From Gemmata massiliana (GTDB taxonomy: Bacteria > Planctomycetota > Planctomycetia > Gemmatales > Gemmataceae): a stretch of 64,000 bases of DNA. Both the position numbers and the translations under genes were made by a program. The number at the start of each line of letters is the position of its first letter. Position 1 is the stretch's first letter. The notes beneath the pieces were generated by a model. It was not told the origin of the DNA and did no database searches. It saw only the letters and a list, made by a program, of their open reading frames with translations. This document shows, one piece after another, positions 26,566 to 36,169 of this stretch. The DNA lies in the NCBI RefSeq assembly GCF_901538265.1, contig NZ_LR593886.1, positions 5,601,738-5,665,737 on the forward strand. Direction: 5' to 3'.

Positions 26566-27912
26566 ATGGTCACACCAAAACCCCAATCCTGTGGCGGGTT
26601 GTCGCGCCGCGAAATGCTCCGGGTCGGCGCCCTCGCGCCGCTCGGATTCGGGCTGACCGACGTGCTCCGGGCACGCGCCGACGCGGGCGCGAAGAAACGA
26701 GCCCGGTCCGTCATCCTGTTGTTCATGTGGGGCGGGCCGAGCCACCTTGACACGTGGGATCCCAAGCCCGCCGCGCCACTTGAAGTACGCGGGGCGTTCG
26801 ACTCGATCGCGACCACCGTGCCGGGGCTCCGGATCGGGGAGCACTTCCCCCGATTGGCAGCTCGCGCGCACCAGTACGCGGTGGTCCGGTCGATGACGCA
26901 CACGGACCCCGCGCACCTGTCACCCGTTCACCACCTGATGACCGGCCGGATCGCGCCCAAGCCCAACTCCGACGCCGACGGCGCGAGCCGGGGCGATGCT
27001 CCGTGCCTCGGGGCCGTCGTGCAGAAACTGGCACCCGCGACCGGGGCGATGCCTTCGGCCGTTACGCTCCCCTGGGCGGTGTCCCATCCGTCCGCACCCG
27101 GGGGCACCGCGCCGGGCCAAAACGGGGGGTGGCTGGGCGCCGGGACGGACCCGTTCCTCGTCACCGGGAACCCGAACCAGGAGTCGTTCACCGTAGGCGG
27201 ATTGTCGGCGCCCGGCGATGTCCCCGCCCCCCGCCTTCGGAGCCGGGCCGAACTGTCCCGGCTCCTGGACCGGACCGGCGAACCGGGAGCGGGCTTCACG
27301 GGGTTGCAGGGCAAGGCCCTCGACTTGCTCCTCGCGCCGGCCGTCTCGACGGCATTCGATCTGTCGCGCGAACCCGCGCGGGTCCGGGACAAGTACGGGC
27401 GGCACCCCCACGGGCAGAGTTGCCTGCTCGCCCGCCGGCTGGTCGAGGCCGGTACCCGATTGGTCACGGTCAACTGGCCCGACGACGGGCACGCGTTCTG
27501 GGACACCCACGGGGACAACTTCCCGTCACTCAAGACCCGCCTCATGCCGCCGGCCGACGCCGCTTTCGCCGCCCTGCTGGACGATCTGACCGCGCGGGGG
27601 CTCCTGGACGAAACACTCGTGGTTTGGGTGGGGGAGTTCGGACGTACCCCGCGGGTGGAGAACGGGGGCAGACAACACTGGCCCCAGTGCTACTCGGCGG
27701 TGCTCGCGGGCGGCGGCGTTCGGGGCGGCGCGGTCTACGGATCGAGCGATCGGATCGGGGCTCAGCCTGCGTCCAATCCGGTGTCGCCCGCCGACCTCAC
27801 CGCAACCGTCTACCACGCAATGGGGATCGACCCAGCGACCGAGATCCCGGACCCCGCGGGCCGCCCCTGGAAGGTCGCCGATGGAACCCCCGTCCAACAA
27901 CTGTTCGGTTAA
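26566..27912 (+). CDS. DUF1501 (sulfatase-like) exported protein
   Basis: This is a 448-residue protein with a twin-arginine style leader, LSRREMLRVGALAPLGFG. DUF1501 signatures are VILLFMWGGPSHLDTWDPKP near 48-67, HTDPAHLSPVHHLMTG, NWPDDGHAFWDTHGDN, LVVWVGEFGRTPRV and QHWPQCYSAVLAGGGV. The histidines and aspartates are candidate metal ligands of the alkaline phosphatase-like fold. It is probably exported by Tat. It follows a PVC-type CxxCH gene but is separated from it by terminators, so it is likely its own unit. The substrate is unknown. Confidence 0.92.
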   Translation: MVTPKPQSCGGLSRREMLRVGALAPLGFGLTDVLRARADAGAKKRARSVILLFMWGGPSHLDTWDPKPAAPLEVRGAFDSIATTVPGLRIGEHFPRLAARAHQYAVVRSMTHTDPAHLSPVHHLMTGRIAPKPNSDADGASRGDAPCLGAVVQKLAPATGAMPSAVTLPWAVSHPSAPGGTAPGQNGGWLGAGTDPFLVTGNPNQESFTVGGLSAPGDVPAPRLRSRAELSRLLDRTGEPGAGFTGLQGKALDLLLAPAVSTAFDLSREPARVRDKYGRHPHGQSCLLARRLVEAGTRLVTVNWPDDGHAFWDTHGDNFPSLKTRLMPPADAAFAALLDDLTARGLLDETLVVWVGEFGRTPRVENGGRQHWPQCYSAVLAGGGVRGGAVYGSSDRIGAQPASNPVSPADLTATVYHAMGIDPATEIPDPAGRPWKVADGTPVQQLFG

Positions 27913-28113
27913 CCGACGACGAGAGCGAAGGGCGCCAGCGCACTTCGAGTGTGAGACCGAAAACTCGCGCCCCAAGTGACTCAGGTGGCGCTCATTCAGA
28001 ATCAGGAAATGGTCCACATGCTCCTACCGCATGTTTTGGACCCAGAGTTTGGCAAAGCGCGCTCACGTTTGGGACACGCGACTCCACACTCTCAACGCGG
28101 AACCCGGAAGTGG

Positions 28114-29481
28114 TCAGTGGGCGCACGAGGCCGTCTGGGGGCGGCGCGACCGAGCCAAGCGCGGGAGCGTCCGCACCAACACTTCGTTGACGACCCACCG
28201 GCGCCAGAACGCCCGCGCTTGATCGGCCGGAGCGGACCGGGTTGGGCGCGGGCGCGGGTTCTCTCGGGAGAGGCGCTCGGCTTCTGTGTAGGCAGCCAGA
28301 GTTAGTCGCGCCGTGTGCTCCCAGGTGAACTGTCGCACCCGATCGCGCCCACGGGCGCGGAGCGATTCCGCAAGCGCCCGGTCGGTCAGCACGCATCGCA
28401 TTGCGACCGCAAACGCCCCGGCACTGTGCGGATCGGCTAGTAGCCCCGCGTCGCCAATCACCTCGGGCAGGGAGGTCGTCTGCGCGGCCACGACCGGGGT
28501 GTTGCACGCCATCGCCTCCAGTGGCGGCAGCCCGAATCCCTCGTAAAGCGACGGGTGCGCCAACAGGTCGGCCCCGCCGATCAGCGCCGGCAGGTCCGCG
28601 AACGGTACGAAATCGATCCACCGGACCAGTTCGTCCAACCCCAGTCGTCGCACTGTCGCGAAGATCGCGTCGCCCTCCCAACCTTTCTCCCCGGCCAACA
28701 CGAGCCGGTGCGATAGCTCCGGGGCGGACCGCCGAAGCATGCCGAACGCCTCCACGAGTCGCACCAGGTTCTTTCGGGCCTCTAACCGACCCAGAGCGAG
28801 AATGTACGGTCGATCGGCCAGCTCGTAGCGCGCCGCCACCGCACGGCGCTCGGCATCGGGCACCCGGCGGAACTGCTCGTGGGCGGCTAGCGGAACGGCG
28901 CGGATGCGTTCCAGAGGGAGACCGAGTCGGGCTGCCACATCGCGACGGGTGTGCTCGGAGAACGTCAATACGAGGTCCGACACGTGCGCCAGCGGGAGCC
29001 CCTCGTTGATTAATTCGATCAGCTCGGCGGAGTGCGCCCCCGGCTCGCCCAACGTGCCCAGGTCCGGTAGCGTGACCACGTTGACGCGAGAGAGCGGGTA
29101 CACGTTGACAGCGACGTGGTGGAACAAATCCGGTGCGTCGGGCAGCGCCGGGTACGAGCGGGTCGTCGGCCGGCACGCCCACCGCCGCCAGAGCTTGATC
29201 GCAACCCGGTCGATGTTGCGCGTCAGCCGCGGGCAGCCGACGACCGTATCGGACAGAAGCCGCAGGCGCGGTCGGTCCCAGACGTAGCGGATCGCGTCGA
29301 CCGTTTCTGGCCCGAGGCTCTGAACGTGATCCGGCTCCGGCGCATCGGGGTGGCCGAACAGGTACGGTGTCAGCCGGTGCGGGGCCCCCAGTTTCCGGAA
29401 CTCGCGGACCAAGTTGCGGAGGTACGCGTGCATGCCCGTTCGCGTCCACCGCAGCGTCAGCAGATCCAGCCCGATGTGCAT
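28114..29481 (-). CDS. GT4-family glycosyltransferase
   Basis: The protein begins MHIGLDLLTLRWTRTGMHAY; the ATG at 29481 has GGGGGCGGCG just upstream and is preferred to a weaker frame start 21 bases earlier. The donor half holds YILALGRLEARKNLVRLVEAF and the E-x7-E pair in SLYEGFGLPPLEAM, followed by NTPVVAAQTTSLPEVIGDAG. These define a retaining GT-B enzyme of the mannosyl/rhamnosyl-like GT4 group. An arginine-rich C-terminal tail (about 60 residues) could bind the membrane surface. It is 13 bases downstream of a GT2 gene in the same direction, so both probably act on the same glycan. The product is unknown. Confidence 0.9.
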   Translation of the reverse strand: MHIGLDLLTLRWTRTGMHAYLRNLVREFRKLGAPHRLTPYLFGHPDAPEPDHVQSLGPETVDAIRYVWDRPRLRLLSDTVVGCPRLTRNIDRVAIKLWRRWACRPTTRSYPALPDAPDLFHHVAVNVYPLSRVNVVTLPDLGTLGEPGAHSAELIELINEGLPLAHVSDLVLTFSEHTRRDVAARLGLPLERIRAVPLAAHEQFRRVPDAERRAVAARYELADRPYILALGRLEARKNLVRLVEAFGMLRRSAPELSHRLVLAGEKGWEGDAIFATVRRLGLDELVRWIDFVPFADLPALIGGADLLAHPSLYEGFGLPPLEAMACNTPVVAAQTTSLPEVIGDAGLLADPHSAGAFAVAMRCVLTDRALAESLRARGRDRVRQFTWEHTARLTLAAYTEAERLSRENPRPRPTRSAPADQARAFWRRWVVNEVLVRTLPRLARSRRPQTASCAH

Positions 29482-29494
29482 CGCCGCCCCCGGA

Positions 29495-30649
29495 TCAGGC
29501 ACTCTTCCGTGTTACGAGCCGCCCCAGCGCCCGCACGGCGCGGCCGGGCAGACTGTGTTTGAGCCACCGGAGTCGGCGCACCAGGGCGTCGCGTTCCGCG
29601 TCGTGCTCCAGTACGCGCTCGGCCAAGTCGGTCAACTCCGTGACGGCCTCCCGAAGATCGGTACCGGCGCCCAGGGGCAGTGGGGCGAGGGCTCCGGGCT
29701 CCTCAACCCCGCGGCGCGCGGGGATATCGGTGTTCAGCCGGAGCCGGATGTACTCCCGCAGCAGGGTACCGATCTGTTTCGATTGCTTCAGCAGCAGCCC
29801 CTCGGTCGCGGCTCCCTCGTCGCACCGTCTGACGCGCCCCAGGAGGGGCGAGACGACGAACTCGAGCAGGTCGTTGTGGCGGACGACGCTGACCAAGCCG
29901 TCCCTGAGGTAGTAGTCCCACTCGTCCTCGTGCACCCGCCCGCGCCAGCGCGCGGCGCAGCGCTGGTAGTTTTCTTCATCGCGATTCGTGCGCGTCTTCG
30001 ACGCACCTTCGAGGTGGTACACGACGCTCTCGTGGCAGAGGTGGCTCTCGTAGCCGAGTTCACTCAACCGCACACAAAAGTCCACGTCGTTGTAACTGTT
30101 GCCGAGCGCGGCATCGAACCCACCGGCCCGGGCGAACGCCTCGCGCCGCACCAATAGCGATGTGCCCGTGACCGCCTGGAACCGGCGCGACGTGTTGACC
30201 GCGGGGTGGTCCGCGGGGAACCACCGGTACAGGTGCCACGGGCGCAGTTGCGCGCAGAACACGATCCCAGCGTGCTGAACGCTCCCGTCGACGTTGAGTA
30301 ACTTGCTGCTGACGGCCCCGGCTCGGGGGTGGGCGTCGGCGTAGCGGACCAGCGCGTCGAGCCACCCCGCGACCGGAATCGTATCGTTGTTCAGGTGAAC
30401 GATGTACTCGCGCGAGGCCAGCGCCGTGCCGTCGTTGATGCCTTGGCCGTAGCCCATGTTGACCGCGTGGCGGACGACGCGGATCTTGCTCCCGTAGTTG
30501 GCAAGTAGAGCCGGCGTTTCGTCCCGGGAACAATCATCGACGACGATCAGCTCCTGGCCCCGCGTCTCCGGGGACGCGAGTAAACGGTCGAGGCACTCTC
30601 GGGTGAGGCTCGCGCGGTTGTAGACGGGGATGACCAGGGAACAGCGCAT
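29495..30649 (-). CDS. GT2-family glycosyltransferase
   Basis: The ATG at 30649 opens MRCSLVIPVYNRASLTRECL, with GGAG 9-12 bases upstream. The GT-A fold is shown by LIVVDDCSRDET, the NNDTIPVAGWLDALV region with the DxD-like NND, and TGTSLLVRREAFARAGGFD. NSYNDVDFCVRLSELGY follows, matching the rhamnosyl-transferase/WbbL-like branch of GT2. The C-terminal third is a charged helical region without clear motifs. It should be cytoplasmic and act on a lipid-linked or surface glycan together with the GT4 enzyme encoded just downstream. Confidence 0.9.
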   Translation of the reverse strand: MRCSLVIPVYNRASLTRECLDRLLASPETRGQELIVVDDCSRDETPALLANYGSKIRVVRHAVNMGYGQGINDGTALASREYIVHLNNDTIPVAGWLDALVRYADAHPRAGAVSSKLLNVDGSVQHAGIVFCAQLRPWHLYRWFPADHPAVNTSRRFQAVTGTSLLVRREAFARAGGFDAALGNSYNDVDFCVRLSELGYESHLCHESVVYHLEGASKTRTNRDEENYQRCAARWRGRVHEDEWDYYLRDGLVSVVRHNDLLEFVVSPLLGRVRRCDEGAATEGLLLKQSKQIGTLLREYIRLRLNTDIPARRGVEEPGALAPLPLGAGTDLREAVTELTDLAERVLEHDAERDALVRRLRWLKHSLPGRAVRALGRLVTRKSA

Positions 30650-31063
30650 GTCCCATCCGCTCCTCGGCACCTGACGCGAACGTCGTGGTCATCCGGAAAC
30701 ATACGATCTGGGAAAGCGCGATTTATAATGGACCCGGGCTGCAGCAATCAAGATCGTTTCAAAACCCTGCAGCGCCGTCCGATGGATGTACAGAGCATTG
30801 CCGATGAAGCATGCCAACGGTCCGCAGTTGGCATGCTTCATCGGCCGCTTCGATATTCCCCGCTTTGAAGAGAGTTCGTCGACCTCGCGGGCGACACGGG
30901 TATAGGCGCCGAAGAGCGCTCGGACGTCTCGCTGACGCGTACCGGTTAACTCAGAGATTCGCGGCCAGTGTCGGGATCGCGATAGTGCGAGAAACACCAA
31001 AGCCTTCGCGCTTGCGCCGAGCAAGTTGGTCCTAACACAGTTACGTCCTTCACAAACTTGAGA
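30650..31063. other. Gene-free gap with strong hairpin
   Basis: No gene is accepted here. A 111-codon minus-strand frame (30689-31024) encodes an N-terminal part resembling a helical DNA-binding segment (SRHWPRISELTGTRQRDVRALFGAY). Its middle is only the translation of the palindrome at 30800-30845, so it may be a gene remnant. The gap should contain the promoter of the two glycosyltransferase genes. Confidence 0.4.
30800..30845. terminator. 19-bp-arm hairpin
   Basis: Arms at 30800-30818 and 30827-30845 are exact complements around 8 bases. It lies on the minus strand between the lipoprotein gene (ends 31064) and the glycosyltransferase pair (starts 30649). That position fits a terminator for the former, although no T-run is visible on either side. 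Confidence 0.5.
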
Positions 31064-31570
31064 TCAGTGAATCTGCAACTCGATCGCTTGGGCGCCGGCG
31101 CGGACGTCGACCCGGAGCGGCGTGTCGGTCGGCCGGCCGTACTGCGCCGGAATCGACGAGCCTTTATTGACGGACTTCGTTGTCGCGTGTTTCGCGATGT
31201 TCTCGGGCACGGACTGTTTCGACAGTAACCCCATCTTGTCGGTAATAGCGGAGGTGTCGATCACGCAGACGCGGTGGCGACCGATCGGTGCCCCGTCCTT
31301 GCCGTCGTCGGTCGTGAGTCGAAACTTCCCGGACCCGTCGGTCACCCCGGTCGCGCGTGGCCCCCCGGCGTCCCCTTCGGCCACGAAAATGACCTGGGCG
31401 TGGGGAATCGGTCGACCGTGGCGCGTGACGGTTCCTTCGACCGGAGCGAGTTTGGTGTCCGAACCGGAACACCCGACCGCGATCGCGCTCAAGAGAACAC
31501 CGAGCAGGGCCGTCCGGAGGGCAGACGAGGGCCGCGATCCAGACGCCTCCAAGCGATCAGAAGTCGCCAC
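31064..31570 (-). CDS. Small lipoprotein, partner of DUF1559 gene
   Basis: The GTG at 31570 is chosen because GGGGAGG lies 6 bases before it. It overlaps the end of the preceding DUF1559 gene by 14 bases, the usual translational coupling. The 168-residue precursor has a hydrophobic core ALLGVLLSAIAVGC with the lipobox Cys at 34. The mature part starts APVEGTVTRHGRPIPHAQVIFVAEG and contains GVTDGSGKFRLTT and GRHRVCVID, a carboxypeptidase-regulatory-like beta-sandwich. It is membrane-anchored facing the periplasm. The role is probably tied to its DUF1559 partner but is unproven. Confidence 0.85.
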   Translation of the reverse strand: MATSDRLEASGSRPSSALRTALLGVLLSAIAVGCSGSDTKLAPVEGTVTRHGRPIPHAQVIFVAEGDAGGPRATGVTDGSGKFRLTTDDGKDGAPIGRHRVCVIDTSAITDKMGLLSKQSVPENIAKHATTKSVNKGSSIPAQYGRPTDTPLRVDVRAGAQAIELQIH

Positions 31571-32510
31571 TGATGACCTCCCCGCGTGCGCGCGTGCCAA
31601 GGCCGGAGAAGAGCGCCGGGTTACCGTTCACCCCGTTGGAAATGAACCGAACCGAACCGTCGGCCAACGTGAAGTTCGCGCCCCCCGAGTGCTGGCTACC
31701 GTAACCCGTGAACCGCATCGAGATCTGGAGGCTCGCGGTAACGGGATCCGAGGGGAGCGTGCCCGGCAGAGTAAAGTTCAACGGGTTGAACGACGTACCG
31801 GCGGGCAGGAGGAGACCCAAACTGACCCATCCCGAAGAGAGGATTGGCATCGGAAAATCGACGTCTCCGAGGACGGGCCGGAACGTCGCCCAGTTTGGGT
31901 CGGAGTTGGAGAACTCGCCAAACAGGATGGTACTGGACGTGCCGTCCGTGATATCGGTGACCCGAACGGGGCGCTCGCAAATTACCCCGTCCTGGCCGTA
32001 TTCGAGATCGCCCCAAGCCGTCCCACTGTACCCGTGACGATAGCTCGTTACCCCCATGTACAAGTTGAACTCCGGCATCTGAGCGATGGCCGGGCTGGGG
32101 AGACTATCCGCTGGACAAGCGTAGGACGCGACCACGCTCGCATTGAGCGAGGACGGGCTGTTGTCGAGGTAATTCCCCATCCAGGGGCTGCCGGACGCGA
32201 TCGCCTTGGTGTACATCTGCTGGTAAAGCGATTGCTGCTCCATGTAGGGGAGCAGGCCAATGAACGCGGACAGGTAGCCCGGGGAATCAAAAGTTCCGTT
32301 CTTTTGCGCGCTCGGGAACATCAGTTCGGCATCGTGATAGTTATGAGCGGCCAACCCGAGTTGCTTCAGGTTGTTGGCGCACTTGGCTCGCGCGGCCGCG
32401 GCCCGGACCTTTTGGACCGCGGGCAGAAGCAATCCAATGAGGATCGCAATAATCGCAATTACCACTAGCAATTCGATCAGCGTGAACCCCAATCGCCTGA
32501 ATATGAACAT
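31557..32510 (-). CDS. DUF1559 prepilin-like protein
   Basis: The 317-residue protein begins [23 protein letters not shown], then [28 protein letters not shown], and ends with GSQHSGGANFTLADGSVRFIS. The ATG at 32510 is preceded by GAGGACAGGT and gives the normal short leader; a 17-codon extension upstream is not supported. It is encoded just downstream of the sigma-WD40 gene (stop 32636) in the same direction, with about 125 bases between, and overlaps a lipoprotein gene. Confidence 0.92.
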   Translation of the reverse strand: MFIFRRLGFTLIELLVVIAIIAILIGLLLPAVQKVRAAAARAKCANNLKQLGLAAHNYHDAELMFPSAQKNGTFDSPGYLSAFIGLLPYMEQQSLYQQMYTKAIASGSPWMGNYLDNSPSSLNASVVASYACPADSLPSPAIAQMPEFNLYMGVTSYRHGYSGTAWGDLEYGQDGVICERPVRVTDITDGTSSTILFGEFSNSDPNWATFRPVLGDVDFPMPILSSGWVSLGLLLPAGTSFNPLNFTLPGTLPSDPVTASLQISMRFTGYGSQHSGGANFTLADGSVRFISNGVNGNPALFSGLGTRARGEVISGDF

Positions 32511-32635
32511 TGGACCTGTCCTCAATGAAAAAAGACGCCCCGTGCATCGGAAATGCCACACGGGAAACGAATCCGTTCGGTCGGGAGAGGGACCAGCAAA
32601 CCTGGGCTTTCACAATATCCCGGAGCACCACTGAA

Positions 32636-35600
32636 TTAGTCACGCTTCAACGAACCCGCGAGCCGATCGAGAGCCCGGCGCGCCTCGCGTCCCGAAACGC
32701 TCTCGATCGGGTGCTTCGCAAGATCCTCAAGGAGCTGTTTGGCGGCCGGATCGTAGCCCATTCGTTCAAGCGCTTCGATACCCCGCGCGGTTGCGCGGTG
32801 CGCCGGTGATTTCGGGTCGCGTTCGTCTCCCAAATCCGTCGATCGCGTGTCCGAGCCTGGGCACAGCCGATCTCTCAAGAGGGGTACCGATGTCTCGGGG
32901 GTCGCCGCAAAGGAAACGAGCGCCCGGTGCCCCGCTGCGGCGTCCGGGGCGATCAGTGCGTCCCAAAGCTGTGCCACGGTCGGCCGGTCGGTCGGTACCG
33001 GTTGCTGCGGGGTGGACACGTCCCAGATCAGGACGGTGCAGTCGAAGCTGGCCGAAGCGAGCCGGCGCCCGTCGGGGCTGAACGTCACCGCTCCGACCCC
33101 GCTGCGGTGCCCGGCGAGCCGGTACCGCTCGCGCCCGCTCGCCAACTCCCACACCCGCACGGCCCCATCGAACCCGCACGCCGCGATGGTTCTCCCGTCG
33201 GGCGCGAAGGCGAATTCCTGCCTCCATCCGTGGAGCTGACCGGCGAGCTCCCATACCTCAGTTCCGGTCGCGACATTCATGACGCGGATACCGATCTTGA
33301 AATCCTCGGTTCCGATCGCGAGCAGGCGCCCGTCGGGGGAGAGTGCGAGCGACCGGCGAAGCGAAGCCCGCACCTTCGGGTCCGCAGACACGGGCCATTT
33401 CCGCTCCCGCCCCCCAGCGAGTGACCAAATCGTAATTTCTCCAGTGGCTGCGTCCAACGCGGCGAGCGTACTCTCGTCGGCCGAAAACGTCAGAGCGTCC
33501 GCGGTACACGCTCCGGGTAGCTTCCTCACCACGCGGCCGGTCGCGCGGTTACACAGCGAGACACCCTCCGCTAACGCGACGGCCATGTGGTGCCCGTCCG
33601 GTGCGAACGCAACACTACGCACCCCAGCGGGCAAGCGCGATTCCGCGAACCTCGCACCCGTTCTGGCGTCCCACCGTGAAATGCGATCCGGTGGATCGAG
33701 TGGAAGCTGAGTCGCGGTTCCGATCAGAGCCGACAGCGACCCGTCGGCGGCGAAGTCGCAACCCCATACGAGTTGACCGGGAGGGATCGCGAACCGCTGG
33801 CGCGGGCGCCCGTCGGAGTCCCACAACTGCACCGCGGCGCCGTTGACGTCGAGTGTTGACGTGGCCAGTGTCGCCCCGTCGCGTGAGAAAACGACCGGGT
33901 GAACGGACTCGTGCGGCATCTCGACAGCGGAGCCCAACTCGCGCCCGGTCGCCACGTCCCAGGCACCAACGCCCGAGTGCCAAGCTACAGCCGATTGAGA
34001 ACCGTCGGCCGACAATCTATGCACATTAGCCCATCGGTTGTCGATGGAACACGCGATCGCTCGGGTCATTCTCCCCGTGACGGCGTCCCAACTGCGAACC
34101 CGTCCCCCTCCGATTTCGAGCAGCGTAGACCCGTGCGGCCCGAAACCAACGAACGCATTCGGATCGGCGTCGCTCGCGAGGTGGTATTGCTCGATCCCCC
34201 GGTCTAGATCCCAAACGCGCAACTCCCCGTCCTGGCCGGCGGTGGCGAGCCATTTTCCGCTCGGCGCAAAGGCCGCCGAACTGACTCCCTTCTTACCGCT
34301 GCTAGCGACGAACGTGTGCCGTTTGGCACCGGTCGCTACGTCCCAGACGCCGACCTCGGTGAACTCCCACCACTTCCAAGACGCGAGCAACTTGGAATCC
34401 GCCGAGAACGCGAACCGCTCCCCGTGCCCGGCCAACGTGCGAACGACGGCGCCAGTGGCCGCGTCGAGTAAATTGATTTGCTCTGCCGCGTCCCCACCGT
34501 GAGCAATTAACGTCCCGTCGGGTGAAAACTCGACGTTGGCGAATCCGACGGACTTGGACCGCGCACTCCACAAAAATCGGGGCGCGCCGTCCGCCAAATC
34601 CCACGCCCAGATCTCATCGATCCCCGCGGCCACCAAGCGGTTGCCGTTCAGCGCTGTGGTTACGGCCCAACACGCTCGCGGCGCGTGGAGCTTGCGGACC
34701 TCGCGCCCCGTTTCCAGATCCCAGAAATGAACCGCGTCTTCCCCGTGGGACGAAATCAACATTTTCCCCGCTGGCCCGAACGCGACGCTCGATAATCCGG
34801 TACCCCCGCCCGTGCGAAATCGCACGGTACCGAGTCGGGCGATCGCCCCCGCAGGCAACTGGTCACCGAACCAGTCGGTGCGATTCATGACTCCAGAAAG
34901 CGGTGCATTTGGAGCACCGTGCGGCCCCGACTCTGCGTATGGCTCCGCCCGCTGAGCAAGGAGCGCGCCTCCAATCAACGCGCACGCGACCGAAACGAGC
35001 ACCAGGGAATACAACTTCAACCGTGCCCACCCGTGTGTGCGGGTTGCCCCTAATGCCAGTTGCGTCGCGGCCGTGTCGATCGGACTGCCGGCCGCAACAG
35101 CCAGGGCGATCTCGGTGGCTTGCGTGACGAGTGCGATCGGAACCGCGGTCACGATCGGAACCTGACCGAGAATCGCGACCAAGGCGGTCGTGGCGACCGC
35201 CACTCCTCGGCGCCCGAGCCGTTCGCGGAGCAACTTCAGTGATTGTTTGAGGCGGTGCGCCGCGGCGCGATCGGTGACACCGAGGATGCGGCCGATCTCA
35301 GCCTGTGTCTTACCTTCCAGGTAATAAAGGATGAGCGGCACCCGGAGCCGTTCCGGGAGGCGGGCGACTTCGTCGTCGACAACGGCCCGCAGCTCCTCAT
35401 CGGGGAGTTGCTCGTCCGAACGGTTGGCCCGGTCGAGTAACTGGCGCTCGACCGTGTTACGTCTGTGCGCGGCCTTGCGCGCGTTCACGGCCACGGTGTG
35501 GGACACCTTCTGGAGCCACCCCGATATGGAATCCGAGCGCACGTGGGCGGCGTTCCGCGCCAGCGCGATGAACGTCGCTTGAAATGCGTCCTCCGCGTCC

Positions 35601-35794
35601 GCGTCGTTACCCAGTACGCGCCGGCACGCGGACCACACGGTCTGACCGTGCCGGACCACGAGGGCCGCGAACGCCGAGCCGTCCCCGCTCACGAACGCGG
35701 AGAGCAGTTCGCGGTCGGTCCGCGCATCAGTGCGCCACAACCCGGCCATGTCCCGGATGTAGTGAGCGAGCCCGCGCGGCACATCGCGCCCCAT
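32636..35794 (-). CDS. ECF sigma factor fused to membrane segment and WD40 beta-propeller
   Basis: This is a 1052-residue protein. Residues 1-190 form an ECF sigma factor: region 2 with DGSAFAALVVRHGQTVWSACRRVLGNDADAEDAFQATFI, and region 4 with LPERLRVPLILYYLEGKTQAEIGRILGVTDRAAAHRLKQSL. Hydrophobic segments follow near 200-230 and 265-285, giving a membrane anchor. Residues ~310-980 hold WD40 repeats (e.g. VTFSPDGRRLASASFDCTVLIWDV), probably two propellers outside the cytoplasm. A helical C-terminal domain (LWDALIAPDAAAGHRALVSF to RRALDRLAG) is common after such propellers in Gemmata. The fusion suggests a signal sensed by the propeller controls the sigma domain, with no separate anti-sigma gene nearby. 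Confidence 0.92.
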   Translation of the reverse strand: MGRDVPRGLAHYIRDMAGLWRTDARTDRELLSAFVSGDGSAFAALVVRHGQTVWSACRRVLGNDADAEDAFQATFIALARNAAHVRSDSISGWLQKVSHTVAVNARKAAHRRNTVERQLLDRANRSDEQLPDEELRAVVDDEVARLPERLRVPLILYYLEGKTQAEIGRILGVTDRAAAHRLKQSLKLLRERLGRRGVAVATTALVAILGQVPIVTAVPIALVTQATEIALAVAAGSPIDTAATQLALGATRTHGWARLKLYSLVLVSVACALIGGALLAQRAEPYAESGPHGAPNAPLSGVMNRTDWFGDQLPAGAIARLGTVRFRTGGGTGLSSVAFGPAGKMLISSHGEDAVHFWDLETGREVRKLHAPRACWAVTTALNGNRLVAAGIDEIWAWDLADGAPRFLWSARSKSVGFANVEFSPDGTLIAHGGDAAEQINLLDAATGAVVRTLAGHGERFAFSADSKLLASWKWWEFTEVGVWDVATGAKRHTFVASSGKKGVSSAAFAPSGKWLATAGQDGELRVWDLDRGIEQYHLASDADPNAFVGFGPHGSTLLEIGGGRVRSWDAVTGRMTRAIACSIDNRWANVHRLSADGSQSAVAWHSGVGAWDVATGRELGSAVEMPHESVHPVVFSRDGATLATSTLDVNGAAVQLWDSDGRPRQRFAIPPGQLVWGCDFAADGSLSALIGTATQLPLDPPDRISRWDARTGARFAESRLPAGVRSVAFAPDGHHMAVALAEGVSLCNRATGRVVRKLPGACTADALTFSADESTLAALDAATGEITIWSLAGGRERKWPVSADPKVRASLRRSLALSPDGRLLAIGTEDFKIGIRVMNVATGTEVWELAGQLHGWRQEFAFAPDGRTIAACGFDGAVRVWELASGRERYRLAGHRSGVGAVTFSPDGRRLASASFDCTVLIWDVSTPQQPVPTDRPTVAQLWDALIAPDAAAGHRALVSFAATPETSVPLLRDRLCPGSDTRSTDLGDERDPKSPAHRATARGIEALERMGYDPAAKQLLEDLAKHPIESVSGREARRALDRLAGSLKRD

Positions 35795-36169
35795 AACTTC
35801 TCCGTTAGTTCACATTCCACTCTTAAAAGACAACCGGCGCGCCGAAAACCGAAATGAGAAATCCCAAAACATCCCGGTAGGCACCGATTCGCAAGATATT
35901 CAGACAATCGTACACTTCGCGGAAGCGACGCCCCAGGACCGCGCGCCAACCGCGCTTGCGGCCGTCGACCAATACGAGGCGAACGACGGGGCGTGTACCG
36001 TCCTGAAAATGGCGCTCAACCGAGTGTGAGCGGCGCGTTCCGGGCGCACGCGGCAAACGTGGCGTCTCGCGCGACGATAGGTGAGTTGGGGGAGGCTGAC
36101 GCGCCTCGAATTCGTGGAAATGACGGCTCGGCGAGCCCTAACTCGCTGCTGTTTCGGAGAGTGAGTGAA
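35795..36169. other. Gap upstream of sigma-WD40 gene
   Basis: This stretch holds the promoter region of the sigma-WD40 gene on the minus strand. A 77-codon minus-strand frame at 35823-36056 ends 28 bases before the sigma start. It lacks a convincing ribosome site or family resemblance and is not called. No repeats or terminator were recognised. Confidence 0.4.

Noticed and set aside
27992-29449. Long minus-strand frame overlapping the GT4 gene
   Set aside because: It lies in another frame of a gene with clear glycosyltransferase motifs and has shadow-like composition.
30689-31024. 111-codon minus-strand frame between lipoprotein and GT2 genes
   Set aside because: Its middle is palindrome-derived and there is no ribosome site. 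It was kept only as a possible remnant in the gap description.
35823-36056. 77-codon minus-strand frame just upstream of the sigma-WD40 gene
   Set aside because: No motif, no ribosome site and no recognisable relative; it could be a real small gene but is not supported.
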